From the NCBI GenBank assembly GCA_934454435.1, contig CAKSGA010000067.1, positions 1 through 12,788 of the forward strand: a stretch of DNA of 12,788 nucleotides. Reading direction: 5' to 3'. The notes beneath the pieces are model-generated. The model worked only from the letters and a program-made list of their open reading frames with translations, ran no database searches and was not told the DNA's origin. Positions 1 through 8,027 of this stretch are shown here, one piece after another. Numbering within the stretch: the first letter of the stretch is position 1; each line of letters starts with the position of its first letter. The DNA is from an uncultured Oscillospiraceae bacterium. Its GTDB lineage: Bacteria > Bacillota > Clostridia > Oscillospirales > Ruminococcaceae. The translations under genes and the position numbers were made by a program.

Positions 1-1
1 G

Positions 2-520
2 GTGCTGGGCTGCGGCGTGGAGGTCAAGACCAAGGCTAACAGGCAGCTTTCAACGTTCAACCTGGACAACCTGCGCTGGAACAAGATAGTTATCTGCACT
101 GATGCTGATGAGGACGGCTTCCAGATACGCACGCTGATACTCACTATGATACAGGAGCTCTGCCCCACGCTGATAGAAAAGGGGTATGTCTACATTGCGG
201 AGTCCCCGCTGTATGAGATCACCACGAAGGAGCGCACCTACTTCGCCTACACCGAGCCGGAAAAGACCAAGATACTCGGCATGATAGGCGACACGAAGTA
301 CACCATTCAGCGAAGCAAAGGTCTTGGTGAGAACGACCCCGACATGATGAGCCTCACCACCATGAACCCCGACACCCGCCGCCTAATAAAAGTCAACCCG
401 ACCGACGCAGCAGCGACCCGGGAGATGTTCGACGTACTGCTCGGCAACGACCTGGAGGGGCGCAAGCGTTTCATCAAGGACAACGGCAGCAGGTACCTTG
501 CCGCAGCTGATATCAGTTGA
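2..520 (+). CDS. parE: Type IIA DNA topoisomerase subunit B (ParE/GyrB-like), C-terminal part
   Basis: The frame is open to the left edge, so this is the C-terminal 172 codons of a longer gene; the GTG at 2-4 is an internal valine, not a start. Visible residues 34-39 are DADEDG, the metal-binding aspartates of the TOPRIM domain, followed by QIRTL where the usual family text is SHIRTL or AHIRTL. Residues 103-111, QRSKGLGEN, match the conserved QR(F/Y)KGLGE block, and TTMNPDTRR (119-127) matches the usual TTM(D/N)P(E/D)TR. The protein ends with the family's FI..N segment. It supplies the ATPase and the metal site for strand cleavage in a heterotetramer with the A subunit encoded 24 bases downstream. 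The divergence around TOPRIM suggests a second clostridial type II enzyme (topoisomerase IV-like) rather than housekeeping gyrase, but GyrB cannot be excluded from this fragment. Confidence 0.9.
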   Translation: MLGCGVEVKTKANRQLSTFNLDNLRWNKIVICTDADEDGFQIRTLILTMIQELCPTLIEKGYVYIAESPLYEITTKERTYFAYTEPEKTKILGMIGDTKYTIQRSKGLGENDPDMMSLTTMNPDTRRLIKVNPTDAAATREMFDVLLGNDLEGRKRFIKDNGSRYLAAADIS

Positions 521-544
521 ATTCCATAATAAAGGAAGATAGAT

Positions 545-2779
545 TTGAAGAAAAACACTCCAAAGAAGCAGCCCAGGAAGATAAGCTCCCCCATCGCCGG
601 GGCTTACATCGAGGGCAGCGGAATAGTCGAGCAGAAGGACATCGTAAGCACCCTTGAAGAGAACTACATGCCCTATGCGATGAGCGTCATCGTCAGCCGT
701 GCGCTGCCGGAGATAGACGGCTTCAAGCCCTCTCACCGCAAGCTGCTCTATACGATGTACAAGATGGGACTGCTGACGGGAAACCGCACGAAGTCTGCAA
801 ATATCGTTGGCCAGACCATGCGTCTGAACCCCCACGGCGACGCAGCCATCTATGAAACGATGGTCCGCCTTGCAAGGGGAAATGAAGCGCTGCTCCATCC
901 CTATGTCGACAGCAAGGGAAACTTCGGCAAGGCGTATTCCAGGGACATGGCGTATGCAGCGTCCCGATACACGGAAGCCAAGCTGGAGCCGATAAGCGCC
1001 GAGCTTTTCGCCGAGATAGACAAGGAAGCCGTGGACATGGTGCCGAACTACGACAACACCATGCTGGAGCCCAGCCTGTTCCCGGTGAGATACCCGGCGG
1101 TGCTGGTGAACAGCAACTTCGGTCTGGCGGTATCCATGGCGAGCAATATATGCTCGTTCAACCTCAGCGAGATCTGCGAAACCACCATCGCACTGATGAA
1201 GGACCCGCAGCATGACGCTCTGTCCACGCTTAAAGGTCCGGATTTCCCGGGCGGCGGCTATATCGTCTATGACGAAGCCGAGATGAACAAGATATACCGC
1301 ACCGGAATGGGCGCCGTGAAAGTCCGGGCGGTGTACAGCTACGACCCCGAGGCACGCTGCATAGAGGTCACGCAGATACCTCCCACCACCACCATCGAGG
1401 CGATAATCGACAAGGTGGTGGAGCTGGTCAAGGACGGCAAGGTAAAGGAGATCTCGGACATCCGTGATGAAACCGACCTTTCCGGTCTGCGGCTGGCGTT
1501 CGACCTGAAAAAGGGCCAGGACCCGGACGCAGTGATGAACAAGCTGTTCAGGCTGACTCCGCTCCAGGATAACTTCAACTGTAACTTCAACGTGCTGATA
1601 AACGGCACGCCGAGGGTCATGGGCGTATATGAGATACTCAATGAGTGGACGATATTCCGCCGTGACTGCGTAAAGCGCCGTGTGGCGTTCGACCTTAAAA
1701 AGAAGAAGGAAAAGCTCCATCTGCTGAACGGTTTGAAGAAGATACTCCTTGACATCGACTATGCGATAAAGCTCATTCGTGAAACCGATGAGGAATCCGA
1801 GGTAGTACCGAACCTGATGGTCGGCTTCGGCATTGACGAGGTGCAGGCGGAGTATGTCGCAGAGATAAAGCTGCGTCACATCAACCGTGAATATATCCTC
1901 AAGCGTACCCAGGAGACCGCCGATCTCGAAAAGGAGATCGCAGACATGGAGGATATACTTGGCAGCGAGAACCGGGTCAATAAGCTCATAATCGATGAGC
2001 TCCGGGATATCTCCAAGAAGTACGGGCAGCCCCGCCGCACGATGTTCCTCTATGACGTTGAGGAGATCTCCGCAGCAGTCGAGGAGCCAGTAAAGCTGGG
2101 TCCTGTGAATATATTCCTGACCCGGGAGGGCTACTTCAAGAAGATCACGCCCCAGTCCCTGCGCATGAGCAGTCAGCACAAGCTGAAAGAGAACGACGAG
2201 ATCGTTTATTCCGGCGAGGTGAACGGCGGCGCAGAGCTGCTGTTCTTCACGGACAGGCACCAGGTGTACAAGTCCCGCTGCACCGACTTTGACGAAACAA
2301 AGGCGAGCACGATGGGCGACTACGTACCTGCGAAGCTCGGCTTTGACGAGGGCGAGAGCATTCGATTCATGGCGGTCACGGAGGACTACAGCGAAACGCT
2401 TGTTATGTTCTTCCGCAACGGCAAGTGCGCAAAGGTCCCGCTTTCCAGCTATGAAACAAAGACCCGCCGCAGGAAACTTTCGGGCGCATATTCCGATCTT
2501 TCGGAGCTTGTGGGTATATTCCTTATAAAGGGCGAGGCGGACTTCGTGCTGAAATCCACCGCAGGTAAGGCGCTGACGTTCAATACGGTGCTTGTGCTGC
2601 CCAAGGCGGCAAGGGACACCCAGGGAGTCCAGGTAATGCGTCTTACAAAGGCAGAGCTTGCAGGGGCTTATCCCGCAGAACAGAGCGGCGTCAGGGACAT
2701 CGAAGCGCTGCGCATAAAGACTATTCCCTCGGCAGGAACCACAACCGGCGAGGATATCGACCAGATAACAATGATGTGA
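545..2779 (+). CDS. parC: Type IIA DNA topoisomerase subunit A (ParC/GyrA-like)
   Basis: 744 residues, starting with TTG at 545, eight bases after AAAGGA (531-536). No ATG lies between there and the conserved core ([19 protein letters not shown], residues 41-59), so the TTG start is likely real. The N-terminal tail is short and lysine-rich. Y142 in ASRYTEAKL is the expected catalytic tyrosine that forms the phosphotyrosyl link to DNA. The winged-helix and tower region follow, then a coiled-coil segment (about 365-510), then a degenerate beta-pinwheel C-terminal domain. The gyrase box (QRRGGKG-type) is not seen; the nearest stretch is KTRRRKLSG. This argues for decatenating topoisomerase IV activity rather than supercoiling. 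The divergent text around the tyrosine ([15 protein letters not shown] instead of DGDxAAAMRYTE) matches the divergence of the partner gene upstream. The two are surely co-transcribed and form one A2B2 enzyme. Confidence 0.92.
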   Translation: MKKNTPKKQPRKISSPIAGAYIEGSGIVEQKDIVSTLEENYMPYAMSVIVSRALPEIDGFKPSHRKLLYTMYKMGLLTGNRTKSANIVGQTMRLNPHGDAAIYETMVRLARGNEALLHPYVDSKGNFGKAYSRDMAYAASRYTEAKLEPISAELFAEIDKEAVDMVPNYDNTMLEPSLFPVRYPAVLVNSNFGLAVSMASNICSFNLSEICETTIALMKDPQHDALSTLKGPDFPGGGYIVYDEAEMNKIYRTGMGAVKVRAVYSYDPEARCIEVTQIPPTTTIEAIIDKVVELVKDGKVKEISDIRDETDLSGLRLAFDLKKGQDPDAVMNKLFRLTPLQDNFNCNFNVLINGTPRVMGVYEILNEWTIFRRDCVKRRVAFDLKKKKEKLHLLNGLKKILLDIDYAIKLIRETDEESEVVPNLMVGFGIDEVQAEYVAEIKLRHINREYILKRTQETADLEKEIADMEDILGSENRVNKLIIDELRDISKKYGQPRRTMFLYDVEEISAAVEEPVKLGPVNIFLTREGYFKKITPQSLRMSSQHKLKENDEIVYSGEVNGGAELLFFTDRHQVYKSRCTDFDETKASTMGDYVPAKLGFDEGESIRFMAVTEDYSETLVMFFRNGKCAKVPLSSYETKTRRRKLSGAYSDLSELVGIFLIKGEADFVLKSTAGKALTFNTVLVLPKAARDTQGVQVMRLTKAELAGAYPAEQSGVRDIEALRIKTIPSAGTTTGEDIDQITMM

Positions 2780-2795
2780 ACCGGAGGACATAATA

Positions 2796-4466
2796 ATGCT
2801 TACAGATATTGAGATCGCCCAGCAGGCGAAGATGAAGAAAATCACCGAGATCGCAGCCGGTCTTGGCATTGAAGAGGACGAAGTTGAGCAGTACGGTCAT
2901 TACAAGGCAAAACTGAACCAGAAGCTGTTCAACAGGCTCGCAGATAAGCCGGACGGGAAGCTGATACTCGTCACCGCCATCAATCCTACCCCGGCGGGCG
3001 AGGGCAAGACCACCACTTCCGTAGGTTTGTGCGAAGCCATGAACAGGACCGGCAGAAAGGCTATCCTGGCTCTGCGTGAGCCTTCCCTCGGTCCGGTGTT
3101 CGGGATAAAGGGCGGTGCAGCCGGCGGCGGATATTCCCAGGTAGTTCCGATGGAGGACATCAACCTGCATTTCACGGGCGACATGCACGCCATCACCGCT
3201 GCAAACAACCTTCTCGCAGCCCTTATGGATAACCACATTCAGCAGGGCAACGCCCTCGGCATCGACGTCCGCAGGATACTGTTCAAGCGTGTGCTGGACA
3301 TGAACGACAGAGCGCTGCGCAACATCGTTATCGGTATGGGCGGCAAGGTCAACGGCATCCCCCGGGAGGATCACTTCCAGATAACCGTTGCAAGCGAGAT
3401 CATGGCTATCCTCTGTCTTGCTTCCGACCTTGAGGACCTCAAGGAGCGCCTTGGAAATATCCTGGTGGCTTATACCTATTCCGGCGAGCCCGTTTTCGCC
3501 CGTGACCTGCACGCAGTAGGCGCTATGACCGCCCTGCTCAGGGACGCCATCAACCCGAACCTCGTTCAGACCCTGGAGGGCAACCCGGCGCTCATCCACG
3601 GCGGTCCGTTTGCGAATATCGCACACGGCTGCAACTCCGTGAGGGCGACCAGGCTCGCAATGAAGCTCGCCGACTACACCATCACTGAAGCCGGCTTCGG
3701 CTCCGACCTCGGTGCTGAGAAGTTCTTTGACATCAAGTGCCGCTATGCAGGCCTGAAGCCTGACTGCACCGTGCTGGTAGCCACTATCCGTGCGCTGAAG
3801 TACAACGGCGGCGTTGCAAAGCCCGACCTCACAAAGGAGAACGTTGAAGCCCTTGAAAAAGGCATCGTGAACCTCGGCGTGCACATTGAGAACCTCAGGA
3901 AGTTCGGCGTGCCGGTAGTTGTTGCCATCAATCATTTCTACACCGATACCGATGCTGAGATAGCAGTCGTTAAGGATTACTGCGAGAAGCACGGCGCAAG
4001 GGTCGCATTCTCTGACGTATTCCTCAAGGGCGGAGAAGGCGGCGTGGAGCTCGCAGACGCAGTCGTTGAGACCATCGGGAGCACCAGGAGCGATTACAAG
4101 CCCCTTTATGACGAGAAACTCACCGTTAAGGAGAAGCTGGATATCATTGCAAAGGAGATCTACCGTGCAGACGGCGTGAACTTCACTCCCAAGGCAGCAA
4201 AGGCGCTCAAGGAGATCGAAGCGCTCGGCCTGGACAGGGTCCCCGTGTGCGTTGCAAAGACCCAGTATTCCCTTTCCGATGACCCTACAAAGCTCGGCAG
4301 ACCGGAGCACTTCACGATAACCGTCAGTGATGTAAGAGCGTCCGCTGGCGCAGGCTTCGTGGTAGTTTACACCGGCGATGTTATGGTAATGCCGGGTCTG
4401 CCCAAGGTACCTGCCGCTGATAATATCGATGTTGACGCAGACGGAAGGATCACAGGTCTGTTCTGA
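2796..4466 (+). CDS. fhs: Formate--tetrahydrofolate ligase
   Basis: 556 residues, the normal length for the family. ATG at 2796 has GGAGG (2783-2787) eight bases upstream, and the gene starts 16 bases after parC. The enzyme joins formate to tetrahydrofolate using ATP, giving 10-formyl-THF for purine and formyl-Met synthesis and the methyl branch of one-carbon metabolism; it is cytosolic. The nucleotide-binding loop [10 protein letters not shown] lies at residues 64-73, and the family signature [20 protein letters not shown] at 94-113. The remainder, including [19 protein letters not shown] and the C-terminal [18 protein letters not shown], is canonical throughout with no missing region. Its last base overlaps the tsaE start (TGATG). 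Presence of Fhs does not by itself imply acetogenesis; many fermentative Clostridia use it for biosynthesis. Confidence 0.98.
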   Translation: MLTDIEIAQQAKMKKITEIAAGLGIEEDEVEQYGHYKAKLNQKLFNRLADKPDGKLILVTAINPTPAGEGKTTTSVGLCEAMNRTGRKAILALREPSLGPVFGIKGGAAGGGYSQVVPMEDINLHFTGDMHAITAANNLLAALMDNHIQQGNALGIDVRRILFKRVLDMNDRALRNIVIGMGGKVNGIPREDHFQITVASEIMAILCLASDLEDLKERLGNILVAYTYSGEPVFARDLHAVGAMTALLRDAINPNLVQTLEGNPALIHGGPFANIAHGCNSVRATRLAMKLADYTITEAGFGSDLGAEKFFDIKCRYAGLKPDCTVLVATIRALKYNGGVAKPDLTKENVEALEKGIVNLGVHIENLRKFGVPVVVAINHFYTDTDAEIAVVKDYCEKHGARVAFSDVFLKGGEGGVELADAVVETIGSTRSDYKPLYDEKLTVKEKLDIIAKEIYRADGVNFTPKAAKALKEIEALGLDRVPVCVAKTQYSLSDDPTKLGRPEHFTITVSDVRASAGAGFVVVYTGDVMVMPGLPKVPAADNIDVDADGRITGLF

Positions 4467-4924
4467 TGGAAGAAAAAATGGAATACGTTTCCCACAGCCC
4501 GGAGGATACCGCACGCATAGCAGCCGGGGTGGCTTCGCAGCTCCGGGCGGGGGACATTATCCTCTACGAAGGCGACATGGGCGCCGGAAAAACCACGTTC
4601 ACGAAGGGGCTTGCGCTGGCGCTCGGTATAACCGACCCGGTCACCAGCCCGACCTTTGCACTGGTGAACGAGTACACCGAGGGCAGGCTGCCGCTGTTCC
4701 ACTTCGACCTGTACCGCATCGACAGCTACGATGACCTGTATGCTATAGGCTTCTTCGATTACCTCGACCGTGACGGCATAATCGCCGCCGAGTGGAGCGA
4801 GAACATAGAGGGTCTGGAGCAGGAGCTTGCCGGTGACAGCTCCCGGACGATAATGAAGATACGCATAGAAAAATCCGGGGAGAACGAGCGGCTCATTAGG
4901 GTCAGCGTTCTCGGAAGGAAGTGA
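4466..4924 (+). CDS. tsaE: tRNA t6A biosynthesis ATPase TsaE
   Basis: 152 residues. TsaE is the ATPase that drives turnover of the TsaB-TsaD complex, which installs threonylcarbamoyladenosine at position 37 of ANN-decoding tRNAs. Walker A is GDMGAGKTT at residues 36-44; the SPTF switch is at 61-64, HFDLYR at 79-84, and the AEW motif at 108-110. The annotated ATG overlaps the fhs stop by one base (TGATG), implying translational coupling. A second ATG at 4478 (Met5) has GGAAG five to six bases upstream and could be the real start; the four-residue difference does not affect any motif. tsaB follows after four bases, as in many Firmicutes, although tsaD and rimI are not next to it here. Confidence 0.96.
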   Translation: MEEKMEYVSHSPEDTARIAAGVASQLRAGDIILYEGDMGAGKTTFTKGLALALGITDPVTSPTFALVNEYTEGRLPLFHFDLYRIDSYDDLYAIGFFDYLDRDGIIAAEWSENIEGLEQELAGDSSRTIMKIRIEKSGENERLIRVSVLGRK

Positions 4925-4928
4925 CGAT

Positions 4929-5621
4929 ATGATTTTGGGTATAGACAGTTCAGCAGTTTCCGCAGGCTGTGCGCTGATGGACGACTCAGGAAAGGTGATA
5001 GCGGAGCAGTTCCTGAACACTAAACACACCCATTCCCAGACGCTCCTACCGATGGTGGAGAGCATGATGAAGTGCGCCGGAGTCACTATAGCAGACATTG
5101 ACGCAGCAGCGGTGACTGTGGGTCCGGGGTCCTTTACGGGGCTCAGGATAGGGGTATCGACCGTCAAGGGAATGTGTTTCGGCGCCGGGAAGAAGTGCGT
5201 GCCGGTGTCCTCACTGGAGGCGATCGCATACAATTTTCCGGGTATAGACGGCACGATAGTCTGCTGCATGGACGCCCGCTGCGGTCAGGTCTACAATGCG
5301 GTATTCAGCAGCGAGGGCGGGAAGATCACCCGGCAGTGCGCTGACCGTGCGATAAAGCTGGAGCAGCTCCGAGAGGAGCTTTCAGGCATGTCCGGCAGGC
5401 TTATCCTCGCAGGTGACGGTGCAGAGCTTGCGCACAGGTTCCTGGAGGAGAAGTATGAGCTAGCCCCCTATCCGCTGAGATATCAGCGGGGAAGCGGAGT
5501 GTGCCTTGCGGCACAGGGCAGGGAGCAGATAGAACCGGCAGCGCTCATGCCGAGTTACCTCAGGCTGCCCCAGGCTGAGCGTGAAAGGCTCGCCCGGGAG
5601 GGCAAGCCGGTCCGGGAGTAA
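4929..5621 (+). CDS. tsaB: tRNA t6A biosynthesis protein TsaB
   Basis: 230 residues; the ATG follows AAGGAA (4915-4920) with normal spacing. TsaB is an ASKHA-fold paralogue of TsaD that lacks the catalytic metal site and acts as its scaffold in the t6A complex. Visible hallmarks are the N-terminal MILGIDSSA, the H-T-H-S-Q-TLLP segment (about residues 33-42), VGPGSFTGLRIGVSTVKG (63-80), VSSLEAIA (92-99), the MDAR segment, and the C-terminal PSYLRLPQAER block. The C-terminal domain is complete. The gene directly follows tsaE; the usual rimI-tsaD continuation is absent, and a TerD-family gene comes next after 51 bases. Confidence 0.96.
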   Translation: MILGIDSSAVSAGCALMDDSGKVIAEQFLNTKHTHSQTLLPMVESMMKCAGVTIADIDAAAVTVGPGSFTGLRIGVSTVKGMCFGAGKKCVPVSSLEAIAYNFPGIDGTIVCCMDARCGQVYNAVFSSEGGKITRQCADRAIKLEQLREELSGMSGRLILAGDGAELAHRFLEEKYELAPYPLRYQRGSGVCLAAQGREQIEPAALMPSYLRLPQAERERLAREGKPVRE

Positions 5622-5672
5622 GTTTCGGGGCGACCCGTGGCATATTATGGAATATGAAAGAGAGGTAATTTT

Positions 5673-6248
5673 ATGGTTAATCTTGTTAAAGGTCAGAAGG
5701 TCGAGCTCACAAAGAGCAACCCTGGTCTGACGAAGATCAATGCAGGTCTTGGCTGGGACGTGAACACATTTGACAGCGGCGCAGCGTTCGACCTTGACGC
5801 AGAGGTGTTCCTGCTGGGCGATAACGGCAAAGTGACCTCTGACGGCGACTTTGTTTTCTACGGCAACACGACCCATTCTTCCGGGGCGGTGGAGCACACC
5901 GGCGACAACCGTGACGGTGCAGGCGACGGCGATGACGAAACCATCAGGATAGATCTCAGCCGTGTTCCGCAGAACATCACAAGAATCGCATTCACAGTAA
6001 CTATCTATGACGCAGAGACCCGCAACCAGAACTTCGGTCAGGTGCGCAATGCGTTCATAAGGGTCTACAACCCCGACACCAATGAGGAGCTTATCCGCTA
6101 TGACCTTTCGGAGGATTATTCCATCGAAACGGCGCTGGTCATCGCAGAGCTCTACCGCCACAACGGCGAGTGGAAGTTCAATGCAGTCGGCGCAGGCTAT
6201 CAGGGCGGACTTGAGGCTATCTGCCGTGGGTTCGGAGTAAACGTATAA
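5673..6248 (+). CDS. TerD-family calcium-binding stress protein
   Basis: 191 residues, full length for the TerD domain. ATG at 5673 has AGAGG (5661-5665) seven bases upstream. The family is named from tellurium-resistance operons (terZABCDEF), but many members are general stress proteins with a beta-sandwich that binds calcium. Residues 24-29 (AGLGWD), 38-50 (the DLD.EVFLLGD block) and 79-95 ([17 protein letters not shown]) are the classic metal-site segments, with all acidic residues present. No signal peptide or membrane segment is visible, so it is cytosolic. The gene stands alone: no TerC, TerB or second TerD copy is near. The 51-base gap before it carries two small inverted repeats (CGGG-GCGA-CCCG at 5626-5637 region, CATATT-ATGG-AATATG at 5641-5656) but no convincing promoter or terminator, so it may be read through from tsaB. 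Which paralogue (TerD, TerE, TerZ) it matches best cannot be told by eye. Confidence 0.93.
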   Translation: MVNLVKGQKVELTKSNPGLTKINAGLGWDVNTFDSGAAFDLDAEVFLLGDNGKVTSDGDFVFYGNTTHSSGAVEHTGDNRDGAGDGDDETIRIDLSRVPQNITRIAFTVTIYDAETRNQNFGQVRNAFIRVYNPDTNEELIRYDLSEDYSIETALVIAELYRHNGEWKFNAVGAGYQGGLEAICRGFGVNV

Positions 6249-6290
6249 GGAGAATTGTTTGACTAACTTTACATCGGAGATTGTTCGCTG

Positions 6291-6323
6291 ACCGGGAGGT
6301 TTGCGGACAGCATTCCTCCCGGT
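6291..6323 (+). promoter_or_regulatory. Hairpin in leader of the RNHCP gene, possible ribosome-site switch
   Basis: ACCGGGAGG (6291-6299) and CCTCCCGGT (6315-6323) form a perfect nine-pair stem with a 15-base loop. No T run follows, so it is not a normal intrinsic terminator. The 3' arm region TTCCTCC (6313-6319) is also perfectly complementary to GGAGGAA (6348-6354), the ribosome site of the next gene, so two mutually exclusive folds are possible. Since CCTCC complements any strong ribosome site, part of this is expected by chance. The function is an inference. Confidence 0.5.
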
Positions 6324-6358
6324 TCCTGAGTAACTTGGGATACTGTAGGAGGAACAAT

Positions 6359-6784
6359 ATGAACCGTGAAAACAAGCGCAGACTTTATGAAAAGGGATAC
6401 TATAAAACTCACCCGTGCAATGAAGTGTTTACCTGCCGTCTGTGCGGCAGGACAGTCGTGCCGGAGGGCGCCGGCAGCGACCACAGGAACCACTGCCCGA
6501 ACTGACTGACAAGTCTGCATGTTGACGTAGAGCCCGGCGACCGGGCTTCGGACTGCGGAGGGCTCATGGACGCAATAGCCCTGTGGGTCAGGAAGAACGG
6601 GGAGTGCGCCGTGATACATCGCTGCCGTCGCTGCGGGGCTCTGTCGAGCAACCGTGTGGCGGCCGACGACAACCCGATGAAGCTGATGAGCATAGCGCTG
6701 AAGCCGCTGTGTGAACCTCCGTTCCCGATAGAGAGGATAGAGGAGCTGACCCGCCTTATGGGGGGAGAGGGTTCCCTGAAATAA
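6359..6784 (+). CDS. RNHCP-domain zinc protein interrupted by one in-frame TGA (6503-6505)
   Basis: ATG at 6359 has AGGAGG (6347-6352) six bases upstream; an upstream in-frame ATG at 6281 lacks this site and lies in the hairpin region. The frame runs 141 codons to TAA at 6782-6784, with a single TGA at codon 49. Before it: C26-x2-C29 (TCRLCG) and the family-naming HRNHCP (residues 42-47, C46). Codon 49 is where the second cysteine of a C-x2-C pair is expected; in the RNHCP family, as I recall it, this position is Cys (CPxCL). After the TGA the text stays fully family-like: HVDVEPGDR (54-62), SDCGG (64-68), HRCRRCG (87-93, C89/C92), and NRVAADDNPMKL then PPFP. The family's role is unknown; it is a probable small zinc-binding protein. 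Conventional calling would give a 48-residue fragment plus a 72-residue ORF from ATG 6566. Readings possible: UGA recoded (Sec or Cys), split gene, recent nonsense change (TGC or TGT to TGA), or base error. Confidence 0.85.
6531..6547 (+). other. Compact hairpin downstream of the in-frame TGA (SECIS-like geometry)
   Basis: AGCCCGG (6531-6537), loop CGA (6538-6540), CCGGGCT (6541-6547): seven perfect pairs, starting 26 bases after the TGA, with the loop 33 bases after it and a G at loop position 2. As I recall the bacterial SECIS consensus, a small apical loop with a G in its first two positions, roughly 16-37 bases from UGA, is the expected form. AGTC (6512-6515) and GACT (6551-6554) could add a lower stem. 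Against this, the stem encodes the conserved EPGDR segment, whose codons (CCC GGC GAC CGG) are self-complementary by chance. Confidence 0.3.
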
Positions 6785-6801
6785 TAAGCGCATGACGGTA
6801 A

Positions 6802-6858
6802 GGCGGGAGTTCTCAGCGGGTCTGAGGGCTCCCGCCGGTTCATTTTCGTCTTTTTTTT
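6802..6858 (+). terminator. Intrinsic terminator after the RNHCP gene
   Basis: GGCGGGAG (6802-6809) pairs with CTCCCGCC (6829-6836), and CTCAG/CTGAG (6812-6816/6822-6826) extends the stem inside it across two-base internal loops. A T-rich stretch follows, ending in eight T (6851-6858). The T run is offset about 14 bases from the stem, with a T-rich segment between. It closes the topoisomerase-to-RNHCP gene block. Confidence 0.85.
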
Positions 6859-6878
6859 GTGGAAAAGTAAAAAAGCTA

Positions 6879-6907
6879 TTGACCTTGGCGCATATTTGTT
6901 GTATAAT
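6879..6907 (+). promoter_or_regulatory. Sigma-A promoter for rpiB-upp
   Basis: TTGACC (6879-6884), a 17-base spacer, and a perfect TATAAT (6902-6907). Transcription should begin near 6914, giving a leader of about 25 bases before the rpiB ATG. It sits directly after the preceding terminator in AT-rich DNA. Confidence 0.9.
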
Positions 6908-6939
6908 ATTTTTATATTCCTGTGAAGAGAGGTAGTAAG

Positions 6940-7374
6940 ATGATCGCAATTGGTTCAGATCATGCAGGCTACAGCCTGAAAAGTGAGATTATAAAGCACC
7001 TTGAAGAAAAAGGCGTGGAGTTCGTGGACTGCGGCTGCAACGGCGAGAGCGTGGATTATCCCGATATTGCCGAGGCGACCTGTGCAAAGGTCACTTCCGG
7101 AGAGGCTGATAAGGCGATACTTATCTGCGGAACCGGTGTTGGCATTTCCATCTCCGCAAACAAGATAAAGGGTATCAGGGCTGCACTCTGCGGCGACTGG
7201 TATTCCGCAAAGTACACCCGCCTGCACAATGACGCAAACGTACTGTGCATGGGCGGAAGAGTTATCGGTGCCGGCCTTGCCGCCGAGATCACTGATGTGT
7301 TTCTTGAAACTGAATTCGAGGGCGGGCGTCATGCACGCCGTGTTGAAAAAATAATGAAGCTGGAGGAAAAGTAA
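6940..7374 (+). CDS. rpiB: Ribose-5-phosphate isomerase B
   Basis: 144 residues from ATG at 6940, chosen over an in-frame GTG at 6922 because AGAGG (6928-6932) lies seven bases upstream and the family begins MxIxxGSDHAG. The enzyme interconverts ribose 5-phosphate and ribulose 5-phosphate in the non-oxidative pentose phosphate pathway. The N-terminal [11 protein letters not shown] (4-14) carries the Asp/His of the phosphate and ring-opening site, C63 in [10 protein letters not shown] is the expected base for proton transfer, and [12 protein letters not shown] (71-82) and [11 protein letters not shown] are conserved. The LacA/RpiB fold is complete, and the length and the catalytic cysteine fit RpiB. 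Its stop is one base before the upp start, so the two genes are one operon linking ribose-5-phosphate (the PRPP precursor) to a PRPP-using enzyme. Confidence 0.97.
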   Translation: MIAIGSDHAGYSLKSEIIKHLEEKGVEFVDCGCNGESVDYPDIAEATCAKVTSGEADKAILICGTGVGISISANKIKGIRAALCGDWYSAKYTRLHNDANVLCMGGRVIGAGLAAEITDVFLETEFEGGRHARRVEKIMKLEEK

Positions 7375-7375
7375 T

Positions 7376-8008
7376 ATGAGTAATGTGATCGTTTGTGACC
7401 ACCCGCTGGTTCAGCACAAGATCTCCCTGCTGAGGGACAAGAACACAGGTTCCAAGGAGTTCCGTGAGCTGGTTCAGGAGATCGCAATGTTCATGTGCTA
7501 CGAAGCTACACGTGATCTCCCCCTGAAGGAAGTTCAGATCGAAACACCGCTGGGTCTTGCTAATTCCCAGATAATCAGCGGCAGAAAGGTCGCTTTCGTT
7601 CCGATCATGCGTGCGGGGCTTGGCATGATGGACGGTGCACTGGCACTGGTCCCTGCCGCAAAGGTAGGGCATATCGGCCTTTACCGTGACGAAGCCAATG
7701 GAAGCACCACACACGAGTATTACTGCAAGCTCCCGTTCGATATTGCGAACCGTGAGGTAATAATTCTTGATCCTATGCTCGCTACCGGCGGCTCTGCGAC
7801 CAAGGCTATCAACATTGTAAAGAATGCAGGCGCAAAGCAGATAAAGTTCATGTGCATAATTACCTGCCCGGAGGGCTTAAAGGCTGTTCAGGAGGCTCAC
7901 CCGGACGTTGACATCATCACCGGCTCTATCGATAAGGGTCTTAACGAGAACCTCTACATAGTTCCCGGTATCGGCGACTGCGGCGACAGACTTTTCGGCA
8001 CTAAGTAA
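7376..8008 (+). CDS. upp: Uracil phosphoribosyltransferase
   Basis: 210 residues, the typical bacterial length. ATG at 7376 uses GGAGG at 7362-7366, inside the end of rpiB. It converts uracil and PRPP to UMP and pyrophosphate (pyrimidine salvage), in the cytosol. The PRPP-binding loop [17 protein letters not shown] lies at residues 128-144; residues 74-83 ([10 protein letters not shown]) form the PRPP/dimer loop, and the C-terminal [16 protein letters not shown] (194-209) is the uracil-recognition segment. All family blocks are intact. Pairing with rpiB suggests coordinated ribose-phosphate and nucleobase salvage. No PyrR-type attenuator is recognisable in its short leader. Confidence 0.98.
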   Translation: MSNVIVCDHPLVQHKISLLRDKNTGSKEFRELVQEIAMFMCYEATRDLPLKEVQIETPLGLANSQIISGRKVAFVPIMRAGLGMMDGALALVPAAKVGHIGLYRDEANGSTTHEYYCKLPFDIANREVIILDPMLATGGSATKAINIVKNAGAKQIKFMCIITCPEGLKAVQEAHPDVDIITGSIDKGLNENLYIVPGIGDCGDRLFGTK

Positions 8009-8027
8009 ACGCCATATAAAAAATAGA

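Noticed and set aside
383..2869. 828-codon open frame on the minus strand opposite parE/parC
   Set aside because: It lies antisense to two unmistakable genes, has no ribosome site and reads as low-complexity Leu/Val/His/Arg text; it is a by-product of GC-rich codon use.
2721..4514. 597-codon minus-strand frame opposite fhs
   Set aside because: Antisense shadow of a canonical Fhs gene with no recognisable domain.
5620..5648. Promoter before terD using TATTAT at 5643-5648
   Set aside because: At 16-18 bases upstream there is no -35-like hexamer, and the TATTAT is part of a small inverted repeat.
6281..6505. Longer start for the RNHCP gene at ATG 6281
   Set aside because: It would translate through the leader hairpin and adds a non-family extension; ATG 6359 has an excellent AGGAGG site.
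6503..6505. Whole-genome reassignment of TGA to an amino acid
   Set aside because: TGA ends the ParE-like, ParC-like, fhs, tsaE and nrdG genes in this same window, so it is a normal stop here.
6495..6515. Frameshift as cause of the RNHCP interruption
   Set aside because: The protein text on both sides of the TGA is in the same frame, so no insertion or deletion is needed.
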